DNA of 64,000 bases from Oscillatoria sp. CS-180 (GCF_028330965.1 NZ_JAQMUB010000019.1:1-64000); one strand, 5' to 3'. Shown: positions 19,074-27,921, counted from the first letter of the stretch. Numbers and translations: made by a program. Notes: generated by a model not told the origin, from the letters alone.

Positions 19074-21173
19074 ATGGACAGTTGCCTGCGACGTTCGAAA
19101 ATTTTCCTAATGGGTGGACTGCTAGCGTGTCTTAGTTTGGTTGTCTCTGCCCCTAGCGTCTTGGGAGAAACAGCTGAAGAGGGTGCGATCGAGTCAGCCG
19201 AAACCGAGGAACAGCGCCCCGATAATTCCAGAGGCTATGACATCATCCACGTTAGCGCTACATCAGGCAGTGATGTTCAAGGCGATGGTACTCAGCTACG
19301 GCCTCTTCAAACGATTACCTATGCGCTTGCCCAAGCAGAGGGTAGTACGCTGATTTTGCTAGCCGGAGGCGTTTACAGTGCAGGAAGTGGAGAGGTTTTT
19401 CCTATTACTTTAAAGTCTGGCGTAACTGTGCAAGGCATGATCGGCTTCGATATTGGAGACGTCATTATTCAGGGAGGGGGAAGCTATTACAGTTCAGTCG
19501 GAGGCCTCCGCAACGTTGCTATTTTGGGTGCAGACAATGCAGGACTGGCGAATGTGACAGTATCGAATGCCGCCCCCGAGGGGACAGGTCTGTGGATTGA
19601 ATCAGGCGACCCCGTCATTCTGAACAACGCTTTTCTCCAAAACGGGGCGAATGGTGTCTACATTGCTGGTAGCGGTGCTCCCGTCATTCGCGGCAATTAT
19701 TTTTCTGAGAATGGCAGCGCAGGTTTAGTCATCGCAGGACCATCGTCTGCCGCTGTGGAATCGAACATATTTGAAAACACGGGAACTGGAATTACTGTTG
19801 CCCCTGGCGCTACACCTACCATTTCTAACAACCAAATTTCCAGCAATTTGGATGGTTTAGTCGTTCATGCCGAAGCGCGACCAACCCTGCAGGACAATCA
19901 GATATCCCGCAATCGCCGGAACAGTATTTTGGACTATTCCACCTGGACTGATACCCCAACTGCATCGGTAGTTGGGGCGGCTCAACCGCCACCACCTAGC
20001 CGGACAGCTGCCGCAACGTCTCCATCCTCGGACAACTCTGCCGCAGTCGCTGAAGTACCGGAAGCCGTTCAGACAGATAATGCGGAAACTGGGATTGCGA
20101 TCGCTACAAATCCCCCCCCTGAAGTCATTTCTGAACCGCCCGCCCGCGAACCCGCCGCAGACCTCGCTTCAGTGGACATCGCAGCTATGCCAGAGCTAAG
20201 CGAGACCGATCCATCCGATCAAGAAACCTTGATTGCGCAGGAACCGAGTACTCAGGAAGAGGTGGAGAACAATGATGCGATGACTCTTCCAGCGCTAGCC
20301 GCAGCAGAGAATTCGCCGGTGGTGGCAGAAAATCCGCCAGTAGCCGTGCAAACCTTTTTAAGCGATAACCTGTCCAACGAAATGGCTCAGACCAATGAGG
20401 CTCTGACGTCGATAGATGTGGCGTGGGTTCCTGCGACGGTGGCTACCGCCAGTTTTGCCGGGCTAGATCTATCCCCAATAGCAACGGCATCTGAAGAGAT
20501 GGCAGCTCGCTTTACGGACAAGGAACCCATTGCCGAGAATGAGCCGCGTCGTGATCACGATGAAACGGCTGAAGCTGCCACACCTGAAACTGATTTAGTT
20601 GCCCCCCTACCTTCGGTAGAACAAACGCCTAATCTTGCTTCTTCAGAACTGTCATCAAACCTGGCACCGATCGACATTCCCATTATTCCACCTCCCATAG
20701 AAACCATTGCCACGCCTGACGCTGTGCCGCCCACCGTTGCTACTGGCAGCATCCCTGAAGATACTGTTCCAGCGACAAGTGATTTACCAGAGTTGCCTGC
20801 CTCTCCATCCAATGCGGCTTCAGGTGACAGTACGCGACTGACCGTGCCGAATTCCGAAATTCCTATGGGGTCAGGCGGCAATGTGCCAGAACTGTTTACG
20901 GTTGGTGCAGGAGCCACTATTCCCGTTGAAAGCCCACCACCGCCACCATCACTAGCTTCGTCACTGGGGTTGAATTATCGAGTTTTGATCGCCTCTACAG
21001 AGCAAGTTACCGAAGATCAAGTCCAAGCAATCGTACCGGATGCGTTTTCAGTCCAAGTTGATGGTCAAACGTATATCCAAGCAGGGGCTTACCCGACCCT
21101 AGCAGAAGCAGAATCGAATGCACGTCGGCTGAATCAGGCGGGCTTGCCTGCTCAAGTGAAGATGATTCCCTAG
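19074..21173 (+). CDS. Secreted DUF1565 beta-helix protein with C-terminal SPOR-like domain
   Basis: 699 residues. A signal peptide (RRSKIFLMGGLLACLSLVV, cleavage near LGE) is followed by the DUF1565 motif (VSATSGSDVQGDGTQLRPLQ, about 60-80) and a right-handed parallel beta-helix to about 290, with repeating N/G/A/V rungs (PVIRGNYFSENGSAGLVI). Residues 300-620 form a long A/P/E/S/T-rich, probably disordered linker. The last 65 residues (YRVLIAS ... AYPTLAEAESNARRLNQAGL) resemble a SPOR-like alpha/beta domain, which in other proteins binds denuded peptidoglycan. Probably an exported wall-associated carbohydrate-binding or carbohydrate-acting protein. No catalytic residues can be assigned. Confidence 0.85.
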   Translation: MDSCLRRSKIFLMGGLLACLSLVVSAPSVLGETAEEGAIESAETEEQRPDNSRGYDIIHVSATSGSDVQGDGTQLRPLQTITYALAQAEGSTLILLAGGVYSAGSGEVFPITLKSGVTVQGMIGFDIGDVIIQGGGSYYSSVGGLRNVAILGADNAGLANVTVSNAAPEGTGLWIESGDPVILNNAFLQNGANGVYIAGSGAPVIRGNYFSENGSAGLVIAGPSSAAVESNIFENTGTGITVAPGATPTISNNQISSNLDGLVVHAEARPTLQDNQISRNRRNSILDYSTWTDTPTASVVGAAQPPPPSRTAAATSPSSDNSAAVAEVPEAVQTDNAETGIAIATNPPPEVISEPPAREPAADLASVDIAAMPELSETDPSDQETLIAQEPSTQEEVENNDAMTLPALAAAENSPVVAENPPVAVQTFLSDNLSNEMAQTNEALTSIDVAWVPATVATASFAGLDLSPIATASEEMAARFTDKEPIAENEPRRDHDETAEAATPETDLVAPLPSVEQTPNLASSELSSNLAPIDIPIIPPPIETIATPDAVPPTVATGSIPEDTVPATSDLPELPASPSNAASGDSTRLTVPNSEIPMGSGGNVPELFTVGAGATIPVESPPPPPSLASSLGLNYRVLIASTEQVTEDQVQAIVPDAFSVQVDGQTYIQAGAYPTLAEAESNARRLNQAGLPAQVKMIP

Positions 21174-21311
21174 TACCGCTACGCGGAATTCAAAATTCAA
21201 AATACTCTGCGAGAAGAGCAAAGCTCTACAAAACTAAGGCGGATAAGCTTTCTCAGGGGTCTGAATAGCGAGCCTACTTCTGCTGTAGTGTACTAGCGAT
21301 AGCCTTAAAGA

Positions 21312-22349
21312 TTAGAGTTGCGCGATCGCCTGTTCAATATCAAGCGTTAGGAAGCGATCAACCGCTTTATACATCCATTGCAAAGGCAGCTTGGGGTCGG
21401 TGCTGGTTTTTTGAAATCCGAGAGCCTGTGCCAACTCTGCATAGCTAGGATGAATAATCAGAGTATGCATGTCCATCAGGTTAGGAAAGTCTTGCCGCAT
21501 GCTCATAAGAGTCTGCTGAGCGTCTTGGATAAAAACAACTTGCGCTTCTTTGGGGTACTGAGTGTCCACGACAAAGCTGCGGACAAAAACAGCCCGGCAG
21601 TCTTGATCACCTGGAGCAGCCATCTCAAACGGATCGATATCAGTGGCTTGACTCAGATGTAGCCCCTGACTGGGAGGGGCAAAAAACTTGACCTCCGAGG
21701 TTCTCACGACTGGGAAAAGAATGTAGAAGCCGACAGGATCTTGATTGTCACGACGGCGCAAGACTCGCATTCCGGTGTCGTATTGTTCGGCCCAGTCTCG
21801 CAGAATATTGGCAATGCGATAGGGAATCGCGTTCGTGTTGTTATTGAGAAGGTTGTAGTTGATAGACAGCAGGTTGGCAACAGGGATGGCATCACAGCGC
21901 GGATCGAACGCATCAGGTATCAATTCCACCGTTTCATGATCCACTGGAGTCTGAGTCAACAAGTCTGGCAGCGCCAAGATTTTAATTTGTGTGCAGTTTC
22001 CGTCAAACTGCTTCTGGATTAGGCCCAAAGCCACTAACTTGTCAAGCATCATGCCTGCCGAGCGATCGCTACCCCGATCCTGATCGCCATAAAACACATC
22101 AGCCGCTTCCCGACAGCTACATTCCACCCATCCTGCCGGAAACACCAAGGTTTTAAGTGGAGCTTGGGGTAGCGAGTGCCGCAAATATTGATCCTTCAAC
22201 AAGAGGTATACCCAAAGCCGCAAGAAACATTCCGCCCGTCGCCGCGTCATACCAAACCGAGCCATCACCAAATCAAGATATCGTTGGTGTAGGGCTTGGG
22301 GAAGCCACTGTTGCAGCGTTTCAAGATCAAGAATAGGAAAGGGAGACAT
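21312..22349 (-). CDS. Protein of unknown function
   Basis: 345 residues, soluble, no signal or membrane segment. The N-terminal ~110 residues are helical with a winged-helix-like appearance (FGMTRRRAECFLRLWVYLLL, then MMLDKLVALGLIQKQF). The C-terminal half is alpha/beta (RAVFVRSFVVDTQYPKEAQ, LIIHPSYAELAQALGF) and could be a ligand-binding domain. I do not recognise a named family. It is transcribed away from the lipid cluster that begins 240 bp further on. The length and normal cyanobacterial codon use suggest a real gene. Confidence 0.75.
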   Translation of the reverse strand: MSPFPILDLETLQQWLPQALHQRYLDLVMARFGMTRRRAECFLRLWVYLLLKDQYLRHSLPQAPLKTLVFPAGWVECSCREAADVFYGDQDRGSDRSAGMMLDKLVALGLIQKQFDGNCTQIKILALPDLLTQTPVDHETVELIPDAFDPRCDAIPVANLLSINYNLLNNNTNAIPYRIANILRDWAEQYDTGMRVLRRRDNQDPVGFYILFPVVRTSEVKFFAPPSQGLHLSQATDIDPFEMAAPGDQDCRAVFVRSFVVDTQYPKEAQVVFIQDAQQTLMSMRQDFPNLMDMHTLIIHPSYAELAQALGFQKTSTDPKLPLQWMYKAVDRFLTLDIEQAIAQL

Positions 22350-22589
22350 CAGCGGCGTCAGATGTGATGTTGAGCAAAGCGTCAGGGCAATGCATTGCTG
22401 TAACTTCGTCAGCTAGGTGGTACTGGCTGCGATGCCGTTATCATAATCCTTCTCAAAAACTTCGCACCACTTCGATATGCTTCTATTGGTTTCGGCACTG
22501 TACACCATACTGTCAGCTGACTCGTCTCGCTCATTTTCAGTGCAGGGGCAATCCGCTCATGATAGGGCCATGAGTTATGACACACCCCG

Positions 22590-23198
22590 ATGCTTACCCT
22601 CTATCACGCCAAACCTGCCTTTCAAAAATGCGTGCGTCCCTTAGTGAATCAGTTAGCCCGTTGGCACATCACACCTAATCAGATAACCGTATCCGCGATC
22701 GTATTGTCTGCCTTCAACGGTCTCGCGATCGCCCTCTTGCCGACTGCTTCAGGACCGCTATTGTGTGTGCCGCTTATCCTCCTGGGTCGAATGGCCCTCA
22801 ATGCTATTGACGGTATGCTCGCCCGTGAGCACAACTTGATGACATCTCTAGGACGCCTCCTGAACGAACTGGGCGATGTCCTCTCTGACGTAGTGCTCTA
22901 TCTACCATTCTGTTTGATTCCGGGGGTGTCCGGCTTCGGGGTTATCAGCGTCGTTATTCTGGCGGTTTTAACCGAGTTTGCTGGCATTCTAGGGCCGACC
23001 GTTCTGGCAAAACGTTCCTATAGCGGACCGATGGGAAAAAGCGATCGCGCCTTTGTATTCGCTGCATTAGGCTTACTGCTGGGATTAGGCATTTCCCCTG
23101 GTGCTTGGCTGACCGGCATTTGGGGGGTGGTTTGCCTTCTAGAAGTCTGCACAATAGTCAATCGCTGTCGGGCCGCTTTAAAAGAGGTGCCCCAATGA
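22590..23198 (+). CDS. CDP-alcohol phosphatidyltransferase, YnbA-like
   Basis: 202 residues, polytopic membrane enzyme. The CDP-OH motif (D-x2-DG-x2-AR-x8-G-x3-D-x3-D) appears as NAIDGMLAR...GRLLNELGD: metal ligand 1 is Asn71, ligand 2 is Asp74, position 3 is Asn92, and the catalytic Asp96 is kept. As I recall it, E. coli YnbA has the same N/D/N/D pattern in a similar sequence (RMALNALDGMLAR), so this looks like a YnbA-type subfamily rather than a decayed enzyme. It presumably transfers an alcohol onto CDP-diacylglycerol; the acceptor is unknown. The stop overlaps the next start (ATGA), so it is the first gene of an operon. Confidence 0.85.
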   Translation: MLTLYHAKPAFQKCVRPLVNQLARWHITPNQITVSAIVLSAFNGLAIALLPTASGPLLCVPLILLGRMALNAIDGMLAREHNLMTSLGRLLNELGDVLSDVVLYLPFCLIPGVSGFGVISVVILAVLTEFAGILGPTVLAKRSYSGPMGKSDRAFVFAALGLLLGLGISPGAWLTGIWGVVCLLEVCTIVNRCRAALKEVPQ

Positions 23199-24148
23199 CG
23201 TTAGCATTACCCACTCCCGTTTTATGGACACTGGCTGGCGTGTATGCCTTGCTGGGTATCGCAACTGCGATCGCCCTTAGCCTCGCTAACATCCATCAGG
23301 ATCAAGACCATAGAGAACTCAAAGCCCGCATACAGTCCTGGTGGATTATTGTGACGGTCTTTAGCGGAGCGCTGCTTCTCAACCGCACCATCTCCATCCT
23401 TTTCTTCGCCATTCTCAGTTTTCTGGCACTGAGAGAGTATCTATCCCTTATCCCAACTCGTTTAAGCGATCGCCGAGTCATTCTTTGGGCCTATTTAGCC
23501 ATTGGGTTGCAATACTTCTGGGTTCACATCGGCTGGTATGGCATGTTCCTCATTTTCATCCCCGTCTATATGTTTCTCTTCCTGCCCATGCGAATGGTGC
23601 TGATTGGAGAGACCACGGGATTTTTGAACGCGATCGGAACAATCAACTGGGGCTTGATGCTGACAGTGTATGCCCTGAGTCATCTCTCCTATTTGTTGAT
23701 GGTGCCAACCGCTACCAATCCCAGTGCAGGTGGAACTGGACTGCTAGTCTATTTAGTCTTGCTGACGGAAATCAATGATATTGCGCAGTACTGCTGGGGC
23801 AAGCTGCTCGGACGACACAAAGTTGTGCCAAAAGTGAGTCCTGGTAAAACCGTCGAAGGATTGCTAGGGGGCATGACCGTAACGACAGGCATCGCAGTCG
23901 TGCTGGCTCCTTGGCTGACCCCCTTCAGCCCTTTGCATGCCCTCTGCTTAGGGCTACTGCTAAGCCTGATGGGATTCATTGGCGACGTTACAGTGTCAGC
24001 TCTAAAACGAGACCTCAAACTCAAAGACAGCGGCACACTCCTGCCAGGACATGGTGGCATCTTAGATCGCATCGACAGTCTGACCTACACAGCACCCCTC
24101 TTTTTTCATTTCACCGTTTACTTCTACGTGGGGGGACAGTGGTTATGA
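23195..24148 (+). CDS. Phosphatidate cytidylyltransferase (CdsA-like), YnbB-like
   Basis: 317 residues from the ATG at 23195, which overlaps the previous stop as ATGA; a longer in-frame extension to 23105 is rejected for that reason. About eight hydrophobic segments. The C-terminal CdsA signature is intact: KRDLKLKDSGTLLPGHGG followed by ILDRIDS. CdsA makes CDP-diacylglycerol from CTP and phosphatidic acid. Its position between a CDP-alcohol phosphatidyltransferase and an acyltransferase implies a dedicated supply of the activated lipid for that pathway, separate from housekeeping CdsA (inference). It corresponds in order to E. coli ynbB. Confidence 0.9.
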   Translation: MTLALPTPVLWTLAGVYALLGIATAIALSLANIHQDQDHRELKARIQSWWIIVTVFSGALLLNRTISILFFAILSFLALREYLSLIPTRLSDRRVILWAYLAIGLQYFWVHIGWYGMFLIFIPVYMFLFLPMRMVLIGETTGFLNAIGTINWGLMLTVYALSHLSYLLMVPTATNPSAGGTGLLVYLVLLTEINDIAQYCWGKLLGRHKVVPKVSPGKTVEGLLGGMTVTTGIAVVLAPWLTPFSPLHALCLGLLLSLMGFIGDVTVSALKRDLKLKDSGTLLPGHGGILDRIDSLTYTAPLFFHFTVYFYVGGQWL

Positions 24149-24780
24149 AAGTAGCCTTAAAAATCGGCTTAGTGCTAATGGCAAAAGCGATCGCGTGGCT
24201 GCTGTTAGGACTGCAAGTTAGCCATCAAGAACGACTACCTGCAAGAGGACCTGCCATCCTAGTTGCCAACCACAACAGTCATCTAGATGCCCTAGTGCTC
24301 ATGGCTTTATACCCATTGTCAATGGCAACTCAGCTGCGTCCGGTCGCCAACGAACACTACTTTCTCAAGCAAAATCGCTATCTAGCGTGGTTTGCCCGTC
24401 AGGTCTTAGACATTATTCCAGTTACCTGTGAGTTTTCTATCAAGAGTGCCTCTAGCAAACGCCATAATCACCGTGCCTTTCTGCAGCACTGCGACGAAGC
24501 ACTCACTCAACATCAAATCCTGATTCTATTTCCCGAAGGATCCCGAGGAGAGCCAGAACACCTAAGGCAGTTTCACAGCGGTATTGCCCACATTGCCAAA
24601 CGCCATACCAACGTGCCCGTTGTGCCTATTTTTATGCGGGGACTAGGAAAAGCAATGCCCAAAGGCGATCTATTGTTAGTCCCCTTTGTCTGCCAAGTCG
24701 CGATCGGTTCCGCTCTGTTTTGGAACGGCTGTAAACAAAGCTTCTTAGACACACTCGTCACTCAAATCCACGATCTGTAA
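24145..24780 (+). CDS. Lysophospholipid acyltransferase (PlsC-like)
   Basis: 211 residues from the ATG at 24145, which again overlaps the upstream stop as ATGA. One N-terminal hydrophobic segment, then the acyltransferase motifs: NHNSHLD (HX4D, His43-Asp48) and FPEGSRG (129-135). The enzyme should acylate a lysophospholipid or glycerol-phosphate-type acceptor at the membrane. In this operon it may produce the phosphatidic acid used by the CdsA-like protein or acylate the final product. The two overlaps indicate tight translational coupling with the previous two genes. Confidence 0.9.
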   Translation: MKVALKIGLVLMAKAIAWLLLGLQVSHQERLPARGPAILVANHNSHLDALVLMALYPLSMATQLRPVANEHYFLKQNRYLAWFARQVLDIIPVTCEFSIKSASSKRHNHRAFLQHCDEALTQHQILILFPEGSRGEPEHLRQFHSGIAHIAKRHTNVPVVPIFMRGLGKAMPKGDLLLVPFVCQVAIGSALFWNGCKQSFLDTLVTQIHDL

Positions 24781-25166
24781 TACCCAGGCTGTGGTGCATT
24801 ACTGCGTGAATGCATCCTCCGTGAAAGGGCGGTTATGTCTAGGTTAGAAAGCCATTTGACAGCAACAATCTCCTGAATTTTCCCACTAGAAATCCCTTCC
24901 GCGAGGTCCAGGACGGCGGTTCGTCCTGGTCGAGGGGGTTTGGGGGCAATCGAAATGCCCCCAAGCAGCCTTCAAAACTCATCACCAACTGTTTCGCCTT
25001 ACTCCCCCATTCCCGCGCAAAGACAGTAACCATCTGCACAAACCATCACAAATTTCTCTTCCTGAAGATTAGCCTTCACCCCATTCAGCCAACCCCAACC
25101 CCATAGCTCTATTCCCTTGCTTTTGCGTCTTTCCCTTTGCAATCAGGGTTGCCTCCCAAAACTTGT
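24781..25166. other. Gene-free spacer inside the lipid cluster
   Basis: No gene. Two hairpins are visible: CCAGGACG/CGTCCTGG near 24912-24933 and GGGGGCA/TGCCCCC near 24950. The spacer separates the three overlapping lipid genes from the methyltransferase and ends at MITE-1 copy 2. Confidence 0.5.
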
Positions 25167-25276
25167 AGGACTTACGCGCGGCCCCCTTGCATCCCCCAAT
25201 TTTGGGGGACGTTGCATCCGGCTTCCCCATATTTGGGGATTCAGGGGCCAAAGCCGGATGCAACTGCGTAAGTCCT
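25167..25276. mobile_element. MITE-1 copy 2 (110 bp, non-autonomous)
   Basis: Same length and same TIR core as 16334-16443, with four differing bases. Counting one extra base at each end, the element is flanked by ACTTG on both sides (25161-25165 and 25278-25282), a clean 5-bp target duplication. It lies 38 bp upstream of the methyltransferase start. Confidence 0.88.
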
Positions 25277-25314
25277 GACTTGAAATGCTTGAACACGTCT
25301 TTGGACCAATCACC

Positions 25315-26172
25315 ATGACATACCACTCCTTACCCTCCTACGAACAGCTTTGCCGTCCACTTCCCATTTGGCAACCCAAGTCCTGGTATTACGGCTTGCT
25401 CAGCCTGTCCCTCAAAACCATAGGCAAACTTTCCACAGGAATTCGCATTGGCTACCGCTACGGTTTTGACTCCGGAGTCATGTTGGAATACGTATACCGC
25501 AACCAGCCCAATGGCCTGACACCATTAGGAACCCTAATGGACTGGATATATTTAAATTCCCAGGGGTGGCGTGGCATTCGCGCCCGATCTGAACTTCTGA
25601 AAACCACCCTACGGCACGTTCTACAAACTCGCCGTCATAAAGGACTATCTTGTCATTTGCTGGACGTCGCCTGTGGTGGTGGACGCTACGACCTAGAGGT
25701 GTTGCAAGATTTACCCCCCGGAACCGTTGAGGCGACGCTACGCGACTACAAAGCAGAAAACGTCATCAAAGCGCGGCAGTTAGCTACCCAACTCGATATC
25801 GATGCCTGTATTGAACAAGCAGACGCCTTCAACGACAGTGACTTAGCCTTAGTACAACCAGATCCATCCGTCATTGTCGTATCGGGTCTGCATGAAATCT
25901 TGCCAAATGATGCCTTGATAGAGAATCACTTTCGGCAGCTTTACCAAATAATGGATACCCCTGGAACCTTGATCTTCACAATCCAGCCCCATCACCCTCA
26001 ACTAGAACTCATTGCCCGAACTCTGCCGTCCCATACGGGTCGTCCTTGGGTAATGCGTTTGCGTCCGTGGCAATTGACCCAACAGTGGGCGATCGCCGCA
26101 GGCTTTCAAAACATACGGGTACAGATGGAACCAAACGGTATTTTTGGAGTTGTCACCGCAGAGAAACGGTAA
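25315..26172 (+). CDS. Class I SAM methyltransferase, resembling the YnbC methyltransferase domain
   Basis: 285 residues from the ATG at 25315; an earlier in-frame ATG at 25285 sits only 9 bp from MITE-1 and lacks support. The N-terminal part has FDSGVMLEYVYRNQP and LNSQGWRGIRAR, motifs I associate with the methyltransferase half of YnbC (Methyltransf_20). Motif I is LLDVACGGGRYDLEVL (about 115-130). E. coli YnbC fuses an alpha/beta hydrolase to this domain; here the domain stands alone. It probably modifies the product of the lipid genes upstream (inference). The MITE and a 534-bp gap suggest it now has its own promoter. Confidence 0.82.
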   Translation: MTYHSLPSYEQLCRPLPIWQPKSWYYGLLSLSLKTIGKLSTGIRIGYRYGFDSGVMLEYVYRNQPNGLTPLGTLMDWIYLNSQGWRGIRARSELLKTTLRHVLQTRRHKGLSCHLLDVACGGGRYDLEVLQDLPPGTVEATLRDYKAENVIKARQLATQLDIDACIEQADAFNDSDLALVQPDPSVIVVSGLHEILPNDALIENHFRQLYQIMDTPGTLIFTIQPHHPQLELIARTLPSHTGRPWVMRLRPWQLTQQWAIAAGFQNIRVQMEPNGIFGVVTAEKR

Positions 26173-26369
26173 GACAGAACCCCAACGGCCATTATGGTGA
26201 TACCCACAATAAGGATCACTTAATGGCCGCATTCTTAATTCCCACTGCAATCACGCCCGATAGTTGTTACATTATTTAACACAAGCGATATACAGGAAAA
26301 GTTTACGGATCAAACCTACTTCTTGGCATAGGTTCGCTGGTTGATAGCCTTATTTAACAAGCAAAATTC

Positions 26370-26918
26370 ATGCAAATTGTTCAGCTTCTAAAAAGTTACT
26401 CAGCCGGAAGGCGAGATTTCAGCGGTGTAGACTTCCGAGAAGCATGGATGCCCGGTCTGAAGCTAGATCTCGCTGTTCTTCGGAGTGCTGACCTAACAGG
26501 AAGTAACTTGAGTCACGGCGTACTGCACGGAGCCGATTTTTCTAAAGCAATGATGTGGCGGATCAATCTCTCTTATGCGCAGCTCAAAGACGCTTCATTT
26601 ATCCGTTCAATCCTGATTCGTTGTCAGCTTCAAGGCAGTGATGCTCGTCGAGGTAACTTTGATGAGGCTGATCTGAGGCTTGCCAATTTACGAGACGTTG
26701 ATTTTGTGGGGGCAACGTTTTCGGGAGCACAGCTTTGCTACGCAGATCTATCTGGTGCAAATTTAGAAGATATCGACTTTAGAGCGGCTGATTTAACGGG
26801 CGTGAATCTGTCAAAGGCAAATCTGAAGGGATGTAGGTTTACAAAAACTCAGGCTAAGGAACTAAACGTTGTAGAAACAACACCACTGATGGAGCCAGAA
26901 GCGAAAATAGCCATCTAG
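26370..26918 (+). CDS. Pentapeptide-repeat protein
   Basis: 182 residues, of which about 18-165 are pentapeptide repeats of the A(D/N)LxX type (GADFS, YADLS, GANLE, AADLT, GVNLS, KANLK), forming a right-handed quadrilateral beta-helix. No signal peptide, membrane segment or extra catalytic domain. Such proteins are abundant in cyanobacteria and mostly of unknown function. It stands alone, 197 bp after the methyltransferase. Confidence 0.92.
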   Translation: MQIVQLLKSYSAGRRDFSGVDFREAWMPGLKLDLAVLRSADLTGSNLSHGVLHGADFSKAMMWRINLSYAQLKDASFIRSILIRCQLQGSDARRGNFDEADLRLANLRDVDFVGATFSGAQLCYADLSGANLEDIDFRAADLTGVNLSKANLKGCRFTKTQAKELNVVETTPLMEPEAKIAI

Positions 26919-26937
26919 CAACACAAACCAACTTCTG

Positions 26938-27186
26938 TCAAATCAACAAGTCACTGCGCCAAAGTTGGGCACGACAGATGAAACGGCTGAACTCTGAGAT
27001 GAGCTGTTTCTGTTCTGAAGAAGGCTGCTTTGCGAACAGCTCCAACTTGGCGATCGCAGTTGCAATTGTCCTTGCCTCATTTTTGGGAACACCTTCCCTG
27101 ACAAGTTTTTGCCAATACGTGGTGCCAAGCTCTTTAAAGTCATTGGCAATGTTCATGCGAAAGGCAACAGCAGTCATAGTGGTCAT
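26938..27186 (-). CDS. Small hypothetical protein
   Basis: Up to 82 residues (a second start at codon 4 is possible). Amphipathic helical sequence (FKELGTTYWQKLVREGV, then ARTIATAIAKLELFAKQ). No recognisable family. Convergent with the pentapeptide gene, with 20 bp between stops, which favours a real gene. The ribosome-binding sequence is weak (GGTAAAAG). Confidence 0.45.
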   Translation of the reverse strand: MTTMTAVAFRMNIANDFKELGTTYWQKLVREGVPKNEARTIATAIAKLELFAKQPSSEQKQLISEFSRFICRAQLWRSDLLI

Positions 27187-27429
27187 AATCTTTTACCGGG
27201 AACTAACGTGGACTTCATACTCCTAATTATTTCCGAAGGCTCAGTTATTTTCCGTGATTACACTGGAGACATCCTGTGATGTCCTCTATCTAACCTGGTG
27301 ATCTATTGAAACCATTGTCGTGACTCGATCAATCTCAAAACGGTGATGAATGATACAGATCGATGTGACGAGTATCACGCCAGAAAGACTATGGTTTGAA
27401 GTTTTCGGTCAAAACTTTCACAGAAATCA

Positions 27430-27921
27430 TCAATCTGGCTGTAGGGGCAGTATCCGCTGTCGAAAGTTTTCAAAATCAACGACCTTAGACTGGGGGGATG
27501 TTCTCCAAAGGTCGCTTTTGAACTCTTTGTCCTGCAAGGAGAAAGGCGACATCAATCTAATTTGTCCAACATGCCGATTGGCTTTCGTAGCAATCTGCAC
27601 TGCTTGAGGGATAGCATCCTCCCCCGCCTTTAACCAAGTGACTTCTCCATCTGCAATGATGAGGTGCTTGTTGTAAAGAGCGCGATCGCTGCCAATCCCT
27701 TCCAAAAAGGCCAATATCTTTCGAATGGTTTGCAGCGAAACTTGCCGTCGCAGACGATAAATTGTCCGTAATTCTAAGATTTGATTCCACGAGTAATACA
27801 CGTCACCAGCAGCATCTTGATTGCGAGCAGGCACAACCACTCCTGTTCGTGCAAGATAGGTCAAACGCTTACAATCGGTGCGGGTCAAAATGACCGTTTC
27901 GCGGCGCGTAAAGTACTGCAT
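27430..27921 (-). CDS. MerR-like helix-turn-helix protein
   Basis: 163 residues. The first ~70 residues resemble a MerR-type winged HTH (LTRTDCKRLTYLARTGVVVP, then YSWNQILELRTIYRLRRQ and VSLQTIRKILAFLE). The remaining half shows no ligand-binding cysteines or known effector domain. A GAGG site lies 8 nt before the ATG. Similar N-terminal HTHs occur in some DUF433-type antitoxins, so a regulator or antitoxin role is possible; no toxin gene is evident beside it. Confidence 0.65.
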   Translation of the reverse strand: MQYFTRRETVILTRTDCKRLTYLARTGVVVPARNQDAAGDVYYSWNQILELRTIYRLRRQVSLQTIRKILAFLEGIGSDRALYNKHLIIADGEVTWLKAGEDAIPQAVQIATKANRHVGQIRLMSPFSLQDKEFKSDLWRTSPQSKVVDFENFRQRILPLQPD

